From Trifolium pratense (taxonomy: Eukaryota; Streptophyta; Magnoliopsida; Fabales; Fabaceae), in assembly GCF_020283565.1 (NCBI RefSeq), contig NC_060062.1:7291322-7355321 (forward strand): 64,000 bases of DNA, in the 5' to 3' direction. Below are positions 61,975 to 64,000 of the stretch, one piece after another (the stretch's first letter is position 1; every line of letters starts with the position of its first letter). The position numbers and the translations under genes are program-made. The notes beneath the pieces are model-generated. The model was not told the origin of the DNA, did not search any database, and saw nothing but the letters and a program-made list of their open reading frames with translations.

Positions 61975-63150
61975 TCAATTTCCTTCCCTTGATTTATTAA
62001 CTTCAATATCGCTAATGTCGGTCTCAGAATTGGCTTGCATTTCAAGCAATTTCAGTTGTTCCTCCTCCTTTTCTTCTACAGTAACCTGTTTTGCATCTTT
62101 CGGTTTACTTGTTGATTGCTGATACATAACTCCACCTAGCATACAAATCAAAAGTCCGACTGTACCCACCCAAGTCGAGTGCTTATCCCATATCACCAAA
62201 TTAATCATAACTGTCAACAACTTGTTCACTATACCAAGAACAGTAAACCCAGTTGCAGAAATAGCCCTGCGGCACGAAAATCCAAAGAAAGAGATCGCAA
62301 GACCGAACAAGCACGACAAAGCCACAGGCAAAATCACCGGAAATGAATGCCAATCAGACTCATCAGTGATCTCATGCTGTATCTTCTTCAACTCACCCAT
62401 TATCAACAATTCCAACGGAAAAAGCAGAAGAGCCTCAATATTATTATACAACACAAGACCCCAAGTATTCAATTCAATCGTCGTAACCACATGCTTAATG
62501 TAAACAAAATCTATCGTCATACTAACCAAATACGCCACCGCCCACATATAAGCCGCAAACGTAAACTGATAATCAGTAGCAACATAAAGCACACTTCCAG
62601 CAAATATAGTCCCTAACGAAGCCCACGTCTTTAAAGACGGCCATGGCCGATGCAAAAACACCGACTCCCCTACAGCAACGAAAATCGGAACAGCTGATCG
62701 GAACACAATGAAAGTATCCACATTGGCATGTAACAGCAACTCACTATTAGTAAAAAGTGACAAATAAAAAATCACAGCAGCCGGTAAAAACCGCCACATT
62801 GTAATAAAATCAAGCTTATCGTGTTCGACAACCTTAAGCCATCCACAGAGTAAAACCCCGGCAGCACTAGTGAAGTACTGTAAGGCGGTAAGGGCACCCG
62901 GATAAGGGAATTTCATGACAGCCCATTTGTTGATAATTGACAGTAAAGATGCAGATAAACAGTAACCAGCAGCAACACCATAAATTGAAATTTGATGAAC
63001 AATTGAAGTGTACCAATTTCCAACAACACCGTCATTCTCATTCACAGCATTCATATTCAAATTCAAATTCTTCACATTCACATTAACCCCTTTCTGAATA
63101 TTCAAGTTATTGCTAGTAGGGTTTTTTTCTACAAAATTATTTTTTGGCAT
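61975..63150 (-). CDS. GONST3: GONST3-type nucleotide-sugar transporter
   Basis: A single coding exon of 391 aa, minus strand. After an Asn-rich N-terminus of about 45 residues come ten hydrophobic helices of the DMT nucleotide-sugar transporter fold: YGVAAGYCLSASLLSIINKW, PYPGALTALQYFTSAAGVLL, ELLLHANVDTFIVFRSAVPI, TIDFVYIKHVV, NTWGLVLYNNIEALLLFPLE and SFFGFSCRRAISATGFTVLG, then IVNKLLTVMINL. FTVLGIVNK stands where GDP-mannose transporters carry a GALNK motif. These pieces match Arabidopsis GONST3 as I remember it rather than GFT1. GONST proteins move GDP-sugars into the Golgi. The acidic tail (VEEKEEEQLKLLEMQ) faces the cytosol in this family. The ATG at 63150 is directly preceded by a splice acceptor (TTTATTCAG). 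The substrate is inferred, not shown. Confidence 0.92.
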   Translation of the reverse strand: MPKNNFVEKNPTSNNLNIQKGVNVNVKNLNLNMNAVNENDGVVGNWYTSIVHQISIYGVAAGYCLSASLLSIINKWAVMKFPYPGALTALQYFTSAAGVLLCGWLKVVEHDKLDFITMWRFLPAAVIFYLSLFTNSELLLHANVDTFIVFRSAVPIFVAVGESVFLHRPWPSLKTWASLGTIFAGSVLYVATDYQFTFAAYMWAVAYLVSMTIDFVYIKHVVTTIELNTWGLVLYNNIEALLLFPLELLIMGELKKIQHEITDESDWHSFPVILPVALSCLFGLAISFFGFSCRRAISATGFTVLGIVNKLLTVMINLVIWDKHSTWVGTVGLLICMLGGVMYQQSTSKPKDAKQVTVEEKEEEQLKLLEMQANSETDISDIEVNKSREGN

Positions 63151-63337
63151 CTGAATAAAGCAGAAATTAATCAATGTTAATATGAATATAAAATCTATAC
63201 AAAAATAAATAAATAAATAATCAGATTTATAGTTTATTGTGAGTGTAGTGTAAAGTAAAACAGAGTGAAACGACAAGGGTTGATGCGTTTTGAAGGAATG
63301 AAGAGAAGAGAAGAGAAGAGAAGAGAAAGGAACTAAC
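63151..63337 (-). other. Probable 5' UTR intron of the GONST3-type gene
   Basis: On the minus strand CTG|GTTAGT at 63337 is a donor, and TTTCTGCTTTATTCAG ends immediately before the ATG at 63150. A CT-rich GAGAA/TTCTC microsatellite (63299-63329) lies inside. Translation continuing upstream of the ATG would be non-protein-like, which supports an intron. Confidence 0.6.
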
Positions 63338-63399
63338 CAGAATAGTGAAATGAAAGCGAAATTGTTTGTTGTATGAATCTTTTTCAATTTTGATTCATT

Positions 63400-63780
63400 T
63401 ATTGGGTTTTGTTCTTCTTTGCTTACCGTGGCTTGCAGGTTGTTATTACAATATTTGTTTTGATTTTTTTATTTAAATAAATACATTAAAATATTTGTTT
63501 GGGTGATTAAAAATATAAACATCACATTTTTAATTTGATTTTTTTTATACTAAACTTAAAATTTAAGTTTTTTATTTCAAAAATCTTTTAATTCCAGTTT
63601 TGTTTACTAAATCTTTTTTAATTTAAGTTTTTTATGGAAACAAAATCTTTTAATTTAAGTTTTTTTATATTTTTTGACGAAAAAATCTTTTAATTTAAGT
63701 TATTTACCATAAATAACGTTAATTTTTTTACTAATCTTTGTTGTAGTATATGAATGAAAGTGTAATTATTTGACTGAGCA
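63400..63780. repeat. AT-rich region with repeated AAATCTTTTAATTTAAGTTT
   Basis: The motif AATCTTTTAATTTAAGTTTT or a close variant occurs about five times between 63545 and 63705 at irregular spacing. No gene. Confidence 0.6.
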
Positions 63781-63839
63781 AAGACTTAACATCTTGTATG
63801 AAGAATCATAGTGACGTAATCTGCACGGACGAATGACAT

Positions 63840-64000
63840 GAGCTACACGTGCCTCAGCTCCCCACGTGAGCTACGCGCACCAGCTCCACATGTCTTGGAC
63901 AAGTTGCATATGGAATCTGAGTCATAGCTTGTTTGACTTGACACCTAAATCTGAGGAAAGCTCGCTAGATCAAGGAATGGTGGACTATAAAAGGAGGCAC
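63840..64000 (+). promoter_or_regulatory. Putative promoter at the window edge: two G-boxes and a TATA box
   Basis: CACGTG cores lie at 63846-63851 and 63863-63868. TATAAAA at 63986-63992 is followed by GGAGGCAC. GC content is higher than nearby. This fits either the promoter of a plus-strand gene beyond the window or the U3/R part of an LTR; the sequence here cannot decide. Confidence 0.5.

Noticed and set aside
63151..63387. N-terminal extension of the GONST3-type protein
   Set aside because: The extra 79 residues are Phe/Leu/Ser-rich UTR translation, lack an ATG supported by relatives, and span a probable 5' UTR intron.

Overview
The window is nuclear DNA of a flowering plant. It is AT-rich, has GT-AG introns, carries many small transposons, and its genes match plant families throughout. 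Legume-type receptor-like proteins, TRIM LTRs beginning TGTTAAGAG and small defensin-like genes make a temperate legume such as Medicago truncatula the best guess; the species is inferred, not proven.

Region 1 (about 1-18.5 kb) is a cluster of four intronless leucine-rich-repeat receptor-like protein (RLP) genes on alternating strands: 1627 (+), 6496 (-), 10297 (+) and 15925 (-). RLP relics and transposons lie between them. The 10297 gene is full length (1065 aa). The other three (824, 780 and 826 aa) all lack the same block of about 200 residues of N-terminal LRRs. The proteins end in a transmembrane helix and a short tail with no kinase, so they would act as surface receptors that borrow a partner kinase.

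Region 2 (about 18.5-30.5 kb) is transposon-rich. It holds a small family of two-exon genes for secreted ten-cysteine defensin-like peptides: two intact copies (22283, 24351) and one reduced to exon 1 (27687). LINE fragments, hAT, Stowaway and hairpin-ended MITEs surround them.

Region 3 (about 30.5-46 kb) holds housekeeping genes: a BAG-family HSP70 co-chaperone, a two-domain DUF674 gene, a chloroplast-targeted gene resembling Arabidopsis At4g13200, an intact SKP1-like gene with a truncated neighbour, and a small frameshifted gene of unknown function.

Region 4 (46-48.7 kb) is a 1.87-kb foldback element. Its arms are long inverted repeats and its core is a higher-order array of small palindromes. 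It is the most unusual structure in the window.

Region 5 (50-64 kb) holds three transporter genes, all on the minus strand: a mitochondrial uncoupling protein (UCP1/PUMP1 type, 9 exons), a TPT-family sugar-phosphate/phosphate translocator (4 exons) and a GONST3-type nucleotide-sugar transporter. The last 160 bases hold two G-boxes and a TATA box, probably the promoter of a gene or LTR beyond the edge. No operons, CRISPR arrays, rRNA or convincing tRNA genes were seen.
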